This document shows, one piece after another, positions 37,810-45,325 of a DNA stretch of 64,000 nucleotides (position 1 is the first letter of the stretch; every line of letters starts with the position of its first letter). Source of the DNA: Candidatus Nitrotoga sp. 1052 (GTDB taxonomy: Bacteria; Pseudomonadota; Gammaproteobacteria; Burkholderiales; Gallionellaceae); assembly GCF_927312905.1 (NCBI RefSeq), contig NZ_CAKMHQ010000014.1, positions 62,001 through 126,000 on the forward strand. The letters are read 5' to 3'. Below the pieces are notes generated by a model that did not search any database, was not told the origin of the DNA, and worked only from the letters and a program-made list of their open reading frames with translations. Both the position numbers and the translations under genes were made by a program.

Positions 37810-40530
37810 ATGAATACCGTCATCACGCCCATTTCCGTTAATTTTGACATTGCTTTACAGCGCGCCCTGCGCTGCAGTCGATATGCACAGCGACTGCTCG
37901 ACAGCGAAGGCGAACTACTGCCGTGGCTGCGCGCGCACTATGCTCAACCTTGCAACATAGATGAAATGACGGCATGGCTAGCCACCATACCAGTAACGAA
38001 CGAAGAATCGCTGTCACGCGCGCTACGCTGCTTGCGCAAGCGCGTCATGCTCAAGCTACTGACTCGCGATTTGGGCGGACTGGCCAATCTGGAGGAAGTA
38101 ATGACCTGCATGTCTGCACTGGCAGAGCTGGTCGTGCAACGCGCGCAATATTTTATTATGGAAACACTGGTACAACAGTATGGCCAGCCGATAGGTGTAC
38201 TGAGCGGCACGCCGCAACAATTGCTGGTAATTGGCATGGGCAAACTGGGCGGCATGGAACTCAATGTTTCCTCTGATATTGATCTTATTTTCGTCTACCC
38301 GGAAGACGGCAACAGCAATGGTTCTCGCAGTATAAGTAACCACGATTTTTTTACCCGCCTGGGGCGTCGCCTCATTAACCTGATTAACGAACTAACCCAA
38401 GAAGGCTACGTATTCCGCGTGGACATGCGTTTACGGCCTTATGGTGAGAGCGGACCACTGGTAATGAGTTTCGCAGCAGTGGAGGAATATCTGGTAGAAC
38501 AAGGTCGAGAATGGGAACGTTACGCCTGGATTAAAGCTCGGGTAATCTCTCCGACAGATTATCCCGCTACACAAGAACTCATGCAGCTCGTGCAACCCTT
38601 CATATTCCGCAAGTATCTCGACTTCGGCGCATTCGAATCCATGCGCAAACTGCATGCGCAAATTAGCCAGGAAGTGCAGCGCCGCGATCGAATTGATAAT
38701 ATCAAACTGGGGCCAGGTGGCATCCGCGAAATTGAGTTCATAGCCCAAGTTTTTCAACTGATACGGGGTGGACGCGATGCCAGCCTGCGTATCCGTCCCA
38801 CCTTGCAAGTGTTGCAACTTCTGCGCGAAAACGGCCAACTTACACCAGACACCGTAATCGGGTTGAGTGCAGCTTATGTGTTTTTACGTAATCTGGAACA
38901 TCGCCTGCAATATCTGGATGACCAGCAAACTCAGGATTTACCGAAAAATATTGCAGATCAGGCGTTACTAGCCGAAGGCATGGGCTATCCGGATTACTGT
39001 GCCATGTTGCAAAAATTAAACCACCATCGCTCGTTGGTAAGCGAACAGTTCGCCCAAATTTTCAGCACTCAGCAAGATAACACAATAACAAGTGCGCTTT
39101 GGCGCGAAAATTTGAACGCGGAAGAGTTGCAAAATGACCTTGGCAAATTAGGTTATGCAGACACAACCACCTTGGCTGAACGGCTGTTGCATATCCGTGA
39201 CAGCGGCCGTTACCGCCAACTGCCGGACACAAGCCGCCAACGCATGGATAAACTGATCCCGCAGTTCATCACGCTATGTGCAGTGCCGAACAACCGTGAC
39301 CAAACCTTGCCGCGCATACTAAATCTGTTGGAAAGCATTAGTCGACGCGCCTCCTATCTGGCCTTTCTGGCCGAATATCCAAAGGTTTTGCCACGTTTGG
39401 TCGAACTTGCCAGCGCCAGTGAGTGGGCATGCGAATACTTAATTAAGCATCCCATTCTGCTGGATGAATTGCTCGATGCGCGTGAAATCTACCGTGCGCC
39501 CGATTGGCTTGCTCTTGATACTGAACTGCTGACGCAACTCGATCACTGCAATACCGATACAGAACGCCAGATGGATGTGCTTCGTCAGTTTCAGCATGTC
39601 CAAACATTCCATTTATTGGCAATGGATTTACAAGGCCTGTTGCCGTTGGAAACGCTAAGCGATCACCTCAGCAACTTGGCCGACCTGATTTTGCGTCACG
39701 TGTTGCAACTGTGCTGGCGTGATGCGCGCAAGAAGCATCAACAGCAAGCGCAATTTGCCATTATTGCCTATGGCAAACTGGGTGGTCGCGAACTCGGCTA
39801 TTCTGCCGATCTCGACCTGATTTTTTTGTACGACGATCAACATCCCGACGCAGCAGAAATCTATGCCCGGCTGGCTCAGCGCATCAATACCTTGTTAAGC
39901 AGCTATACCTCAGCGGGCCGTTTGTATGAAATAGATTTGCGCCTGCGCCCGAATGGCGCTAGCGGTTTGCTGGTCAGCTCCATTCCCGCATTCGCCGAAT
40001 ATCAGCAGCATCACGCTTGGGTGTGGGAACACCAGGCGCTGACGCGAGCGCGCTTCTGTGCCGGGGATGCGCAAGTGGGCAAGCAATTTGAAATCATTCG
40101 CAACAACGTATTGTGCAAACCGCGTGATCTGAATGTGCTGCGCCAGGAGATCGTGGCAATGCGGCAGAAAATGCTGGACACCCATCCAAATGACAGCGAT
40201 TTATTTGATATCAAGCATGATCGCGGCGGCATGGTGGATATCGAATTCATAGTGCAATTCTTAATACTGGCACATGCTCACACCGAGCCAGAATTGACTG
40301 CCAACAGCGGCAACTTGGCACTACTAATGCTCGCCGGTGAATTAGGATTAATAAATGTAGAGCTGGCGAAAGCGGCCAGCAACTGCTACCGCACCCTACG
40401 AGCACTGCAACACAAAATGCGCCTGAATAACCAATCACCCTGTCGGGTTGACAGGAAAGAAATCGACACCACATCGGTGATTACGCTATGGGAAGAACTC
40501 TTGGGGCCACATCGTCAAGAAAAAAAGTAG
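37810..40530 (+). CDS. glnE: Bifunctional glutamine synthetase adenylyltransferase/deadenylyltransferase GlnE
   Basis: A 906-residue enzyme with two nucleotidyltransferase domains separated by a helical linker. The N-terminal deadenylylase part has GMGKLGGMELNVSSDIDLIF (about 144-163). The C-terminal adenylylase part has AYGKLGGRELGYSADLDLIF (about 653-672). It attaches or removes AMP on glutamine synthetase under PII control. Length and both GKLGG motifs are normal. It is a single gene divergent from yhdP; immediately beyond it the conserved chromosome ends and a patchwork of mobile remnants begins. Confidence 0.97.
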   Translation: MNTVITPISVNFDIALQRALRCSRYAQRLLDSEGELLPWLRAHYAQPCNIDEMTAWLATIPVTNEESLSRALRCLRKRVMLKLLTRDLGGLANLEEVMTCMSALAELVVQRAQYFIMETLVQQYGQPIGVLSGTPQQLLVIGMGKLGGMELNVSSDIDLIFVYPEDGNSNGSRSISNHDFFTRLGRRLINLINELTQEGYVFRVDMRLRPYGESGPLVMSFAAVEEYLVEQGREWERYAWIKARVISPTDYPATQELMQLVQPFIFRKYLDFGAFESMRKLHAQISQEVQRRDRIDNIKLGPGGIREIEFIAQVFQLIRGGRDASLRIRPTLQVLQLLRENGQLTPDTVIGLSAAYVFLRNLEHRLQYLDDQQTQDLPKNIADQALLAEGMGYPDYCAMLQKLNHHRSLVSEQFAQIFSTQQDNTITSALWRENLNAEELQNDLGKLGYADTTTLAERLLHIRDSGRYRQLPDTSRQRMDKLIPQFITLCAVPNNRDQTLPRILNLLESISRRASYLAFLAEYPKVLPRLVELASASEWACEYLIKHPILLDELLDAREIYRAPDWLALDTELLTQLDHCNTDTERQMDVLRQFQHVQTFHLLAMDLQGLLPLETLSDHLSNLADLILRHVLQLCWRDARKKHQQQAQFAIIAYGKLGGRELGYSADLDLIFLYDDQHPDAAEIYARLAQRINTLLSSYTSAGRLYEIDLRLRPNGASGLLVSSIPAFAEYQQHHAWVWEHQALTRARFCAGDAQVGKQFEIIRNNVLCKPRDLNVLRQEIVAMRQKMLDTHPNDSDLFDIKHDRGGMVDIEFIVQFLILAHAHTEPELTANSGNLALLMLAGELGLINVELAKAASNCYRTLRALQHKMRLNNQSPCRVDRKEIDTTSVITLWEELLGPHRQEKK

Positions 40531-40642
40531 CACTCGCCTGACAAAGGCCAAACACAACGACAACCCGACTCCAACCCGGATTTTTCGAGATGGAGACGCT
40601 CACGACCATGCACCTCGCGTTATCACAATCTACTCGCAAGAT

Positions 40643-40690
40643 GTTGCTACGAACAAAGGGGTCGGGCGTTCGAATCGCTCCGGGCGCGCC
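40643..40690 (+). pseudogene. 3' half of a tRNA-Arg(ACG), probable integration scar
   Basis: The stretch reads as an anticodon arm with CT-ACG-AA in the loop, a variable region GGGTC, a T-arm GGGCG-TTCGAAT-CGCTC and the acceptor end CGGGCGCGCC. This is very close to the 3' half of proteobacterial tRNA-Arg with anticodon ACG. The expected 5' half (GCGCCCGTAGCTCAG...) is missing upstream, so this is not a functional gene. Partial 3' tRNA ends are typical products of site-specific integration. Confidence 0.7.
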
Positions 40691-40976
40691 TTTTCATTTC
40701 AAACTGAACAAATAATTTTGGGCACTCCGAAGCTGATACTGGTGAATCGCGGGAATGTGCCAAAACCGGAAATTGGATTAGTCCCTGAAATTAGCTTAAA
40801 TTCTGAGCAGCCGAAAATCTTCTTGTTCGAATTGGAGTTGTGAATACACATAGTGAATACACATAGCTTTACATTCGTTAGGCTGTCCACATGTTATTCA
40901 GTTGGTATAGCCACAAGTTTACCTCGCTGAAAATAAGGAAATTGCCTATTCTATTTTTTGCCAGGGGGGTATAGCA
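40691..40976. other. Gap after the tRNA fragment with a 13-bp tandem duplication
   Basis: Contains TGAATACACATAG twice in a row (40841-40853 and 40854-40866). About 45 open codons without a start codon run up to the TGA at 40841-40843 on the plus strand; this may be a gene remnant but I do not recognise it. AGGGGGG at 40963-40969 is the ribosome site for the next small ORF. No promoter can be named. Confidence 0.4.
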
Positions 40977-41171
40977 TTGATCACACTCGTGCTCAAGGTG
41001 AAGAAGGGCCAGATGACCACACTCATCGAGCGCCTGCCGGAACGCGAAACTACCGGCTGGCACAAGCTTATCGCCCCCGACGGGGAGCTCAAGCGTGAGG
41101 ACGATGCCGTCGTGTATGTCTCGGCCAGTGCGGGGAAGAAGAAGATTGAGCGGTATCAGGTGGCGCAGTAG
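40977..41171 (+). CDS. Small hypothetical protein, 64 residues
   Basis: An unrecognised 64-residue protein rich in Lys and Glu, with no signal peptide or membrane helix. It contains RETTGWHKLIAPDGELK and ends in KKKIERYQVAQ. The start would be TTG at 40977, with a strong AGGGGGG ribosome site 7 bases ahead; a TTG start lowers confidence. It lies directly upstream of the 25-codon ORF and the PEP-CTERM peptidase-like gene and may be in one transcript with them. No function is proposed. Confidence 0.45.
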   Translation: MITLVLKVKKGQMTTLIERLPERETTGWHKLIAPDGELKREDDAVVYVSASAGKKKIERYQVAQ

Positions 41172-41206
41172 GCACGGGTGAAGGGGAAACGAAAGGAGGA
41201 AGGGTC

Positions 41207-41284
41207 ATGTTTGGTTTCTTACTGAGTATTAACCGAGTACGGCAGGAGGGTTTTGTGGTGGCGCGGAAAAGGGCAAGGCCGTGA
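41207..41284 (+). CDS. 25-residue leader-type ORF overlapping the next gene
   Basis: ATG at 41207 follows AAAGGAGG (41192-41199), the best ribosome site in this region, and reads MFGFLLSINRVRQEG to a TGA at 41282-41284. That stop overlaps the GTG start of the PEP-CTERM gene as GTGA, while that gene has no good ribosome site of its own. The simplest reading is a short translated leader that couples translation to the next gene. It could also be the decayed start of a longer gene. Confidence 0.45.
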   Translation: MFGFLLSINRVRQEGFVVARKRARP

Positions 41285-42111
41285 GAGTAGACAAGCTAGT
41301 TTTCTTTACTTGTGCGGCTGGGGTACTGCTGAGTCTGTCACCACACATCTTGCGAGCGGAAATTCTTGAAGCAATGATTCCGTCCTCGTTGTATGGAACT
41401 CTCGACCAAACAAAGACGAAATGCCCGGCGAAGGGGTGTGGCCCAACGGCTGCGGTGAACTCGTACGTCTTCCTGCAAAAAAAATACCCCACAGTTTACG
41501 ATACGAGACTTGTCCCATCGGTCGACCCCAATAAGCCGACCACTGAAGAACAAGCGAGGATCGCTAACCTTCTGATGACCGAAGAATTCATGAATACTAA
41601 TCCACTCAGGGGAACGTACTGGAGTTGGTTCGTGTTCGGCAAAGCAACATACATTGACTATACGTCATCTACGCCCACTACTACCTATAGGGCGCAAAGC
41701 AGGTTCGATTGGGTAGGCGATTCGGGCATGCCGCATCCCCAGCCGTCGTGGGTGGAGGATAACCTTCCCAACGGCCCGACCATCGATTTCATATTTGGAG
41801 AACTCAGAGATTGGGAAGACGTGGAGATATATGTTGACGGTCACTATCTGACTGTGACCGGAATCAAATATGACACCGCAAACCTGTTGGGCACCCTTTA
41901 CTACGTCGATCCTCTTGGCGGGAAGGCGGGCAAGGCAGACATCGCGCAGGGTGATGCAAATGACCCAATCACTATCTTGTATGACGGTAAATTAGTTACG
42001 ATAGACGTTGCCGTATCGGAGTCCCCGATACCCGAGCCGAACATCATATTGCTCATGAGCACAGGCATTCTGATACTGACTGGTATGAGGCGGTTGGCTA
42101 TAGCCCGGTAG
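41281..42111 (+). CDS. Secreted papain-like (C39-type) cysteine peptidase homologue with PEP-CTERM anchor
   Basis: A 276-residue protein with a signal peptide (hydrophobic about 6-22, cleavage near ILRA). The C-terminal sorting signal has IPEPN (about residue 251), a hydrophobic segment and a basic tail (GMRRLAIAR), i.e. PEP-CTERM. The body has a cysteine in KGCGPTAAVNSYVFL, the pattern around the nucleophile of C39/papain-like peptidases, a later His in DGHYLTVTGIKY and an Asp in YYVDPLGG, giving a plausible Cys-His-Asp triad. It is probably exported, processed by an exosortase encoded elsewhere and held in the envelope. The GTG start at 41281 is coupled to the 25-codon ORF. Substrate unknown; whether it is an active peptidase is an inference. 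Confidence 0.72.
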   Translation: MRVDKLVFFTCAAGVLLSLSPHILRAEILEAMIPSSLYGTLDQTKTKCPAKGCGPTAAVNSYVFLQKKYPTVYDTRLVPSVDPNKPTTEEQARIANLLMTEEFMNTNPLRGTYWSWFVFGKATYIDYTSSTPTTTYRAQSRFDWVGDSGMPHPQPSWVEDNLPNGPTIDFIFGELRDWEDVEIYVDGHYLTVTGIKYDTANLLGTLYYVDPLGGKAGKADIAQGDANDPITILYDGKLVTIDVAVSESPIPEPNIILLMSTGILILTGMRRLAIAR

Positions 42112-42152
42112 GTTGTACTGAATGAAATGAAGCCCAACATCACAGGCTACGG

Positions 42153-42432
42153 ATGAACACATGCGTTACCGACGTGCCGATGCAGCGGGAAGCACATCTT
42201 CTCACTGTGAATCCGTCCAAACGGCGCTCCGATGTATTGGTGCGGTATATCGATGACTTGCGTGCCGTCATGAAAACGGTGAAAGACGCGCATCCGTTGG
42301 CTATCCTGGCGATTGTGGCGTTACCCGAACACCTGCATGCGACACGGCGCTTGCCGCCGGGCAATGCCGACTATCCGCTGTGCTGGTCGCCCATCAAAGC
42401 CGGTTTCTCGCGGCGGCTGGCAAAAGACGGGC
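42153..42432 (+). pseudogene. RAYT (REP-associated tyrosine transposase) remnant
   Basis: The first roughly 93 codons match the N-terminal two-thirds of a RAYT/Y1 transposase: LLTVNPSKRRSDVLV, a helix, then LPEHLHATRRLPPGNADYP with the HLH metal-binding (HUH) pair, and WSPIKAGFSRRL. The part that should hold the catalytic tyrosine is missing; at about 42433 the sequence changes to an IS630 fragment in another frame. The long open frame that continues into the cytochrome gene downstream is accidental. RAYTs are linked to REP palindromes such as those elsewhere in this window. Confidence 0.75.
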
Positions 42433-42550
42433 ATGCCAGCCACCAAGATAACAACACTGTTTGCTGCACTGAATATGCTGGATGGCAAGATGCTGTCAAT
42501 GACCGACCCACTCCACCGGCATCAGAGGTGGCTGAAGTTTCTCAATTGGA
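42433..42550 (+). pseudogene. IS630-family transposase fragment (middle part)
   Basis: In the frame of base 42433 the translation reads TTLFAALNMLDGKMLS, then PLHRHQRWLKFL. This is the segment after the first catalytic Asp of IS630-type transposases (TTLFAALN...HRHQEWLKFL). There is no start and no further homology after CTCAATTGG. A second IS630 fragment, in the opposite orientation and holding the following part of the protein, lies at 44853-45190. Confidence 0.7.
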
Positions 42551-42695
42551 AATACGTCAGCCCTTTAGATTCATTTCATATCGGAAGAGGCCCCCTAGTC
42601 GTTACGCCAGATCTGTTGTACTCTGCATTTCACGACTCGCATCCATCTGCTCTGATGCGTATTGCCCGATCACAAACTTTACAAGGAGCCTAGCC

Positions 42696-43013
42696 ATGAA
42701 GAAATTTTTTGCTATATTCTTATTAATGTGTGGTACAGCACAAGCCGATCCCTTTGCCAATGGTCAACCTGAAGCTGGTAAAAAAGTATTCGACAAATAT
42801 AAATGTAACAGTTGCCACGACGGCATGATGGGCGGTAACGGCAATGCCATTTTCACGCGCCCCGGCAGCAAGGTGAAGGACCCGCAGCAACTATCGGCAG
42901 TAGTTATAGTATGCGCTCGTAATGTGCGTGCTAATTTTTCCTCACAGATTACTACACAGGAAAAACTAGACCTCTCAGCCTATCTCAACAAAAATTTCTA
43001 CAAATTCAAGTAA
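42696..43013 (+). CDS. Small periplasmic mono-heme cytochrome c
   Basis: A 105-residue protein with a signal peptide (FFAIFLLMCGTAQA, cleavage near residue 17) and one heme-binding motif CNSCH at about residues 38-42. Methionines in HDGMMGGNG lie just after it, and a possible distal ligand lies further on. The start ATG at 42696 has AAGGAG 7 bases upstream; the same frame continues open into the RAYT remnant, but that is chance. It would carry single electrons in the periplasm. Its neighbours are a ferric-reductase-like flavocytochrome and a b5-like protein, so a short redox chain is plausible. A Met axial ligand is not certain. Confidence 0.85.
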   Translation: MKKFFAIFLLMCGTAQADPFANGQPEAGKKVFDKYKCNSCHDGMMGGNGNAIFTRPGSKVKDPQQLSAVVIVCARNVRANFSSQITTQEKLDLSAYLNKNFYKFK

Positions 43014-43167
43014 GCGCTGTGACAACATAATCCATCATCAGCTGATGGAAAGGCGAGCTAGGCAGCGGGGCATGTTATTGCCCGGGGGATCGCAGGACAT
43101 TTGTGAGCACCTGAAAACCAAAATAGGGCCTGCCAGCCCTTGGCAAGCTTGAGTGCTTATAGGCCTC

Positions 43168-44418
43168 ATGACGATACTGCGCAACCTATCTATCCCACTA
43201 CTGATCGTGACCTGTACGGTCAGCCTTATTTGGTGGGCCTTTCCTGAGGGGCTATCAACGGCACGGACCTTGGGTATTGTCTTGGGTTGGGCCGGTTGCA
43301 GCCTCCTACTTGCCAGCCTGTTATTGATGCTTCGGGAAACCTGGCTGGCCCAGTGGCTAGGTGGACTGGAAAGGATGTATCAATGGCATCACTGGACCGG
43401 CACGACCGCTTATGTTCTGCTACTGGCGCACCCCCTAGTGCTCGCTGCCGATGTCTGGCCGAATTCTCGACTGCTGGCATGGCAGACGCTTTCTCCATTC
43501 AGTCAGGGCTGGCCAATATGGGCGGGTTGGCTGTCGTTGCTGTTCCTGATGCTTGGGTTGGCTGCCACCTTCATAATGCGCATTCCCTATCAGATTTGGC
43601 GCTTGCTCCATTTCGGGCTGGGGGTAGGTGTGCTCCTCGGTTTGGTTCACCTCGTTTTACTCGGTATCAGTGAACCCGTTCTGCCGATTTTTGGTCTTGC
43701 CGTCTCTTTCTTGGGGTGGCGAGTTATTCGGGATGACTTGGGTTTGGCTGCGCGGCCATACGTCGTGGGATCGGTAAAGTCAGTTGCCGAAGACATAGTC
43801 GAAATTTCTCTGAAGCCTCTGGCAGACCCTGCTGCCATAACGCCGGGACAGTTTGTTCTGGTCGCCTTTTCGGGGCCGGCGTTCCGTGATTGCGGGGAAT
43901 TCCACCCATTCACTGTCAGCTCGATTGGTGCCAATCATGAGATATGCATCGTGGTCAAAGCCCTAGGCGATTGTACGCGGCACATCCAGTCTGTCGAGCC
44001 CGGCGCGATGGTCCGGGTGCATGGCGCGTTCGGAACTTTTCTGGCAGACCGGCCACCGACTCCGCAACTCTGGGTAGCCGGCGGCATCGGTATTATTCCC
44101 TTCCTGGCTTTGCTGCGGGCTGGCCCTGTAAATCAGCCGACGACACTCCTCTATCTTTATCGAGCCGAAATGGACGCTGCTTTTTTACATGAATTGCAAC
44201 TCATCGCCAAGGGGGATCAACTGCTTTCCCTGAAGGCATTGGCTACCGGCGACAAAGCGCCGGATCTCAATTCCCTCCTTCCCGATAGTCAAGGACTTGC
44301 AAATTACGAGTGCTATCTGTGCGGGCCGCGAGGCATGGTTGCAGCACTTAGAAAAGATCTGCACAACCGAGGCGTTACGCCCCACCAAATTCACTTTGAA
44401 AAATTTGAGTTTCGATAA
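43168..44418 (+). CDS. Ferric-reductase-like flavocytochrome (heme b membrane domain + FAD/NAD(P) reductase domain)
   Basis: A protein of about 416 residues. The N-terminal half has about six membrane helices with pairs of histidines in WHHWTGTTAYVLLLAHPLV and in LLHFGLGVGVLLGLVHLV, fitting the ferric reductase-like transmembrane domain that binds two hemes b. The C-terminal half (about 200-416) is a ferredoxin-NADP reductase-like module: GQFVLVAF, FAD motif HPFTVSS, nucleotide motif GGIGIIPFLALLR and the terminal YLCGPRGM. It would move electrons from NAD(P)H across the membrane. The ATG at 43168 is preferred (AGG 7 bases ahead); a GTG five codons earlier is possible. Its stop overlaps the next gene as TAATG. 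Confidence 0.88.
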   Translation: MTILRNLSIPLLIVTCTVSLIWWAFPEGLSTARTLGIVLGWAGCSLLLASLLLMLRETWLAQWLGGLERMYQWHHWTGTTAYVLLLAHPLVLAADVWPNSRLLAWQTLSPFSQGWPIWAGWLSLLFLMLGLAATFIMRIPYQIWRLLHFGLGVGVLLGLVHLVLLGISEPVLPIFGLAVSFLGWRVIRDDLGLAARPYVVGSVKSVAEDIVEISLKPLADPAAITPGQFVLVAFSGPAFRDCGEFHPFTVSSIGANHEICIVVKALGDCTRHIQSVEPGAMVRVHGAFGTFLADRPPTPQLWVAGGIGIIPFLALLRAGPVNQPTTLLYLYRAEMDAAFLHELQLIAKGDQLLSLKALATGDKAPDLNSLLPDSQGLANYECYLCGPRGMVAALRKDLHNRGVTPHQIHFEKFEFR

Positions 44419-44786
44419 TGCGTCGACTCTACCTATCCGCTACGCTTATTTTTTGGCTGCTGGTGACAGCTTTCTGGGCCGGGAGCCTGTGGTTGCCGCC
44501 TGCTGAGAAAAACGCCGCTATCGCTGTTGACAAATCGATTTCACCGACTGAATTGGCCAAACATAAAGCACCAGAAAACTGCTGGATGGCCATTCGCGGT
44601 AATGTCTATGATTTAAGCGCTTATTTGCCCGAACATCCATCGCAGCCGGATATCCTTCTGCCCTGGTGTGGCAAGGAAGCGACTGACGCTTATAACACCA
44701 AGACCAAAGGGCGTCCGCACTCCCCCTATGCTGACGAATTACTGGTCAAATACCGAATCGGAATATTGGCTTCGGGCAAACCTTGA
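44418..44786 (+). CDS. Membrane-anchored cytochrome b5-like heme-binding protein
   Basis: A 122-residue protein with one N-terminal membrane helix (about 5-25) and a cytochrome b5-like domain (about 42-118): LAKHKAPENCWMAIRGNVYD, YLPEHPSQPDI and a later H in GRPHSPYADELL. The His in EHPS and the His in RPHS are the likely axial heme ligands; the usual HPGG is changed to HPSQ. The start overlaps the reductase stop as TAATG, so translation is coupled. With the flavocytochrome it would form a transmembrane electron-transfer pair whose acceptor is unknown. Confidence 0.85.
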   Translation: MRRLYLSATLIFWLLVTAFWAGSLWLPPAEKNAAIAVDKSISPTELAKHKAPENCWMAIRGNVYDLSAYLPEHPSQPDILLPWCGKEATDAYNTKTKGRPHSPYADELLVKYRIGILASGKP

Positions 44787-44852
44787 TGGCTGTCCGCCAC
44801 TAGTGTAGTGCGTCAATTAGAAGAGCTCTTATTCAAGGCAGTGCGAGCACGG

Positions 44853-45190
44853 ATCACCTAAGCGAGAATGTCGCTGGCTTTTGCTGTCCAGATGAACGGT
44901 TTCGGTTTGGCATTGTATGCAGCGATGTATTCTTTGATGGCAGCCTCCAAGTCAGCCACGCTGGTGAACACTCCGCGGCGGATGCGCTTGTCGGTGATAT
45001 CGCGGAAGAAGCGTTCGACCATGTTGAGCCAGGAAACACTGGTAGGCGTGAAATGCATATGAAAGCGAGGGTGCTAGACCAGCCATGCCTGAACATCGGG
45101 TGTTTGTGAGTGGCGTAGTTGTCCACAATGAGGTGCAGTTCCTTTGTCTTTTGTGTTTTGCGGTCGCTCATTTTGAGAAACCGCCACTCT
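44853..45190 (-). pseudogene. IS630-family transposase fragment (C-terminal part)
   Basis: Two minus-strand frames together give the end of an IS630 transposase: KELHLIVDNYATHKHP (the second catalytic Asp region), then after a frameshift near 45065 HFTPTSVSWLNMVERFFRDI with the terminal Glu, and KEYIAAYNAKPKPFIWTAKA. It lacks the N-terminal half and is frameshifted, so it is dead. Its upstream end resembles the last bases of the plus-strand fragment at 42433-42550 (GTTTCTCAA shared). Confidence 0.8.
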
Positions 45191-45325
45191 TGATCCCACA
45201 GCGTCAACGGTCTCAACCAGTACATTGTCATTAACAGCAACGCAATCACTCATGATGCCAACGGCAACCTCATCACCTGCCAGCTCCCGTTTGATCATTG
45301 TCCGCTCCAGTTTTTTCAGCATATT

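Noticed and set aside
40640-40692. A functional tRNA-Arg gene
   Set aside because: The 5' half (acceptor strand and D-arm) is missing and the anticodon stem is imperfect, so only a 3' fragment is supported.
42153-43013. One 286-codon open frame read as a single protein
   Set aside because: It joins a RAYT remnant, out-of-frame IS630 DNA and a complete cytochrome c with its own ribosome site and signal peptide. The continuity is chance.
45074-45322. 82-codon minus-strand ORF before the IS630 remnant
   Set aside because: It runs into the IS630 fragment in the wrong frame and has no ribosome site. The first 40 codons look somewhat protein-like but match nothing I recognise.
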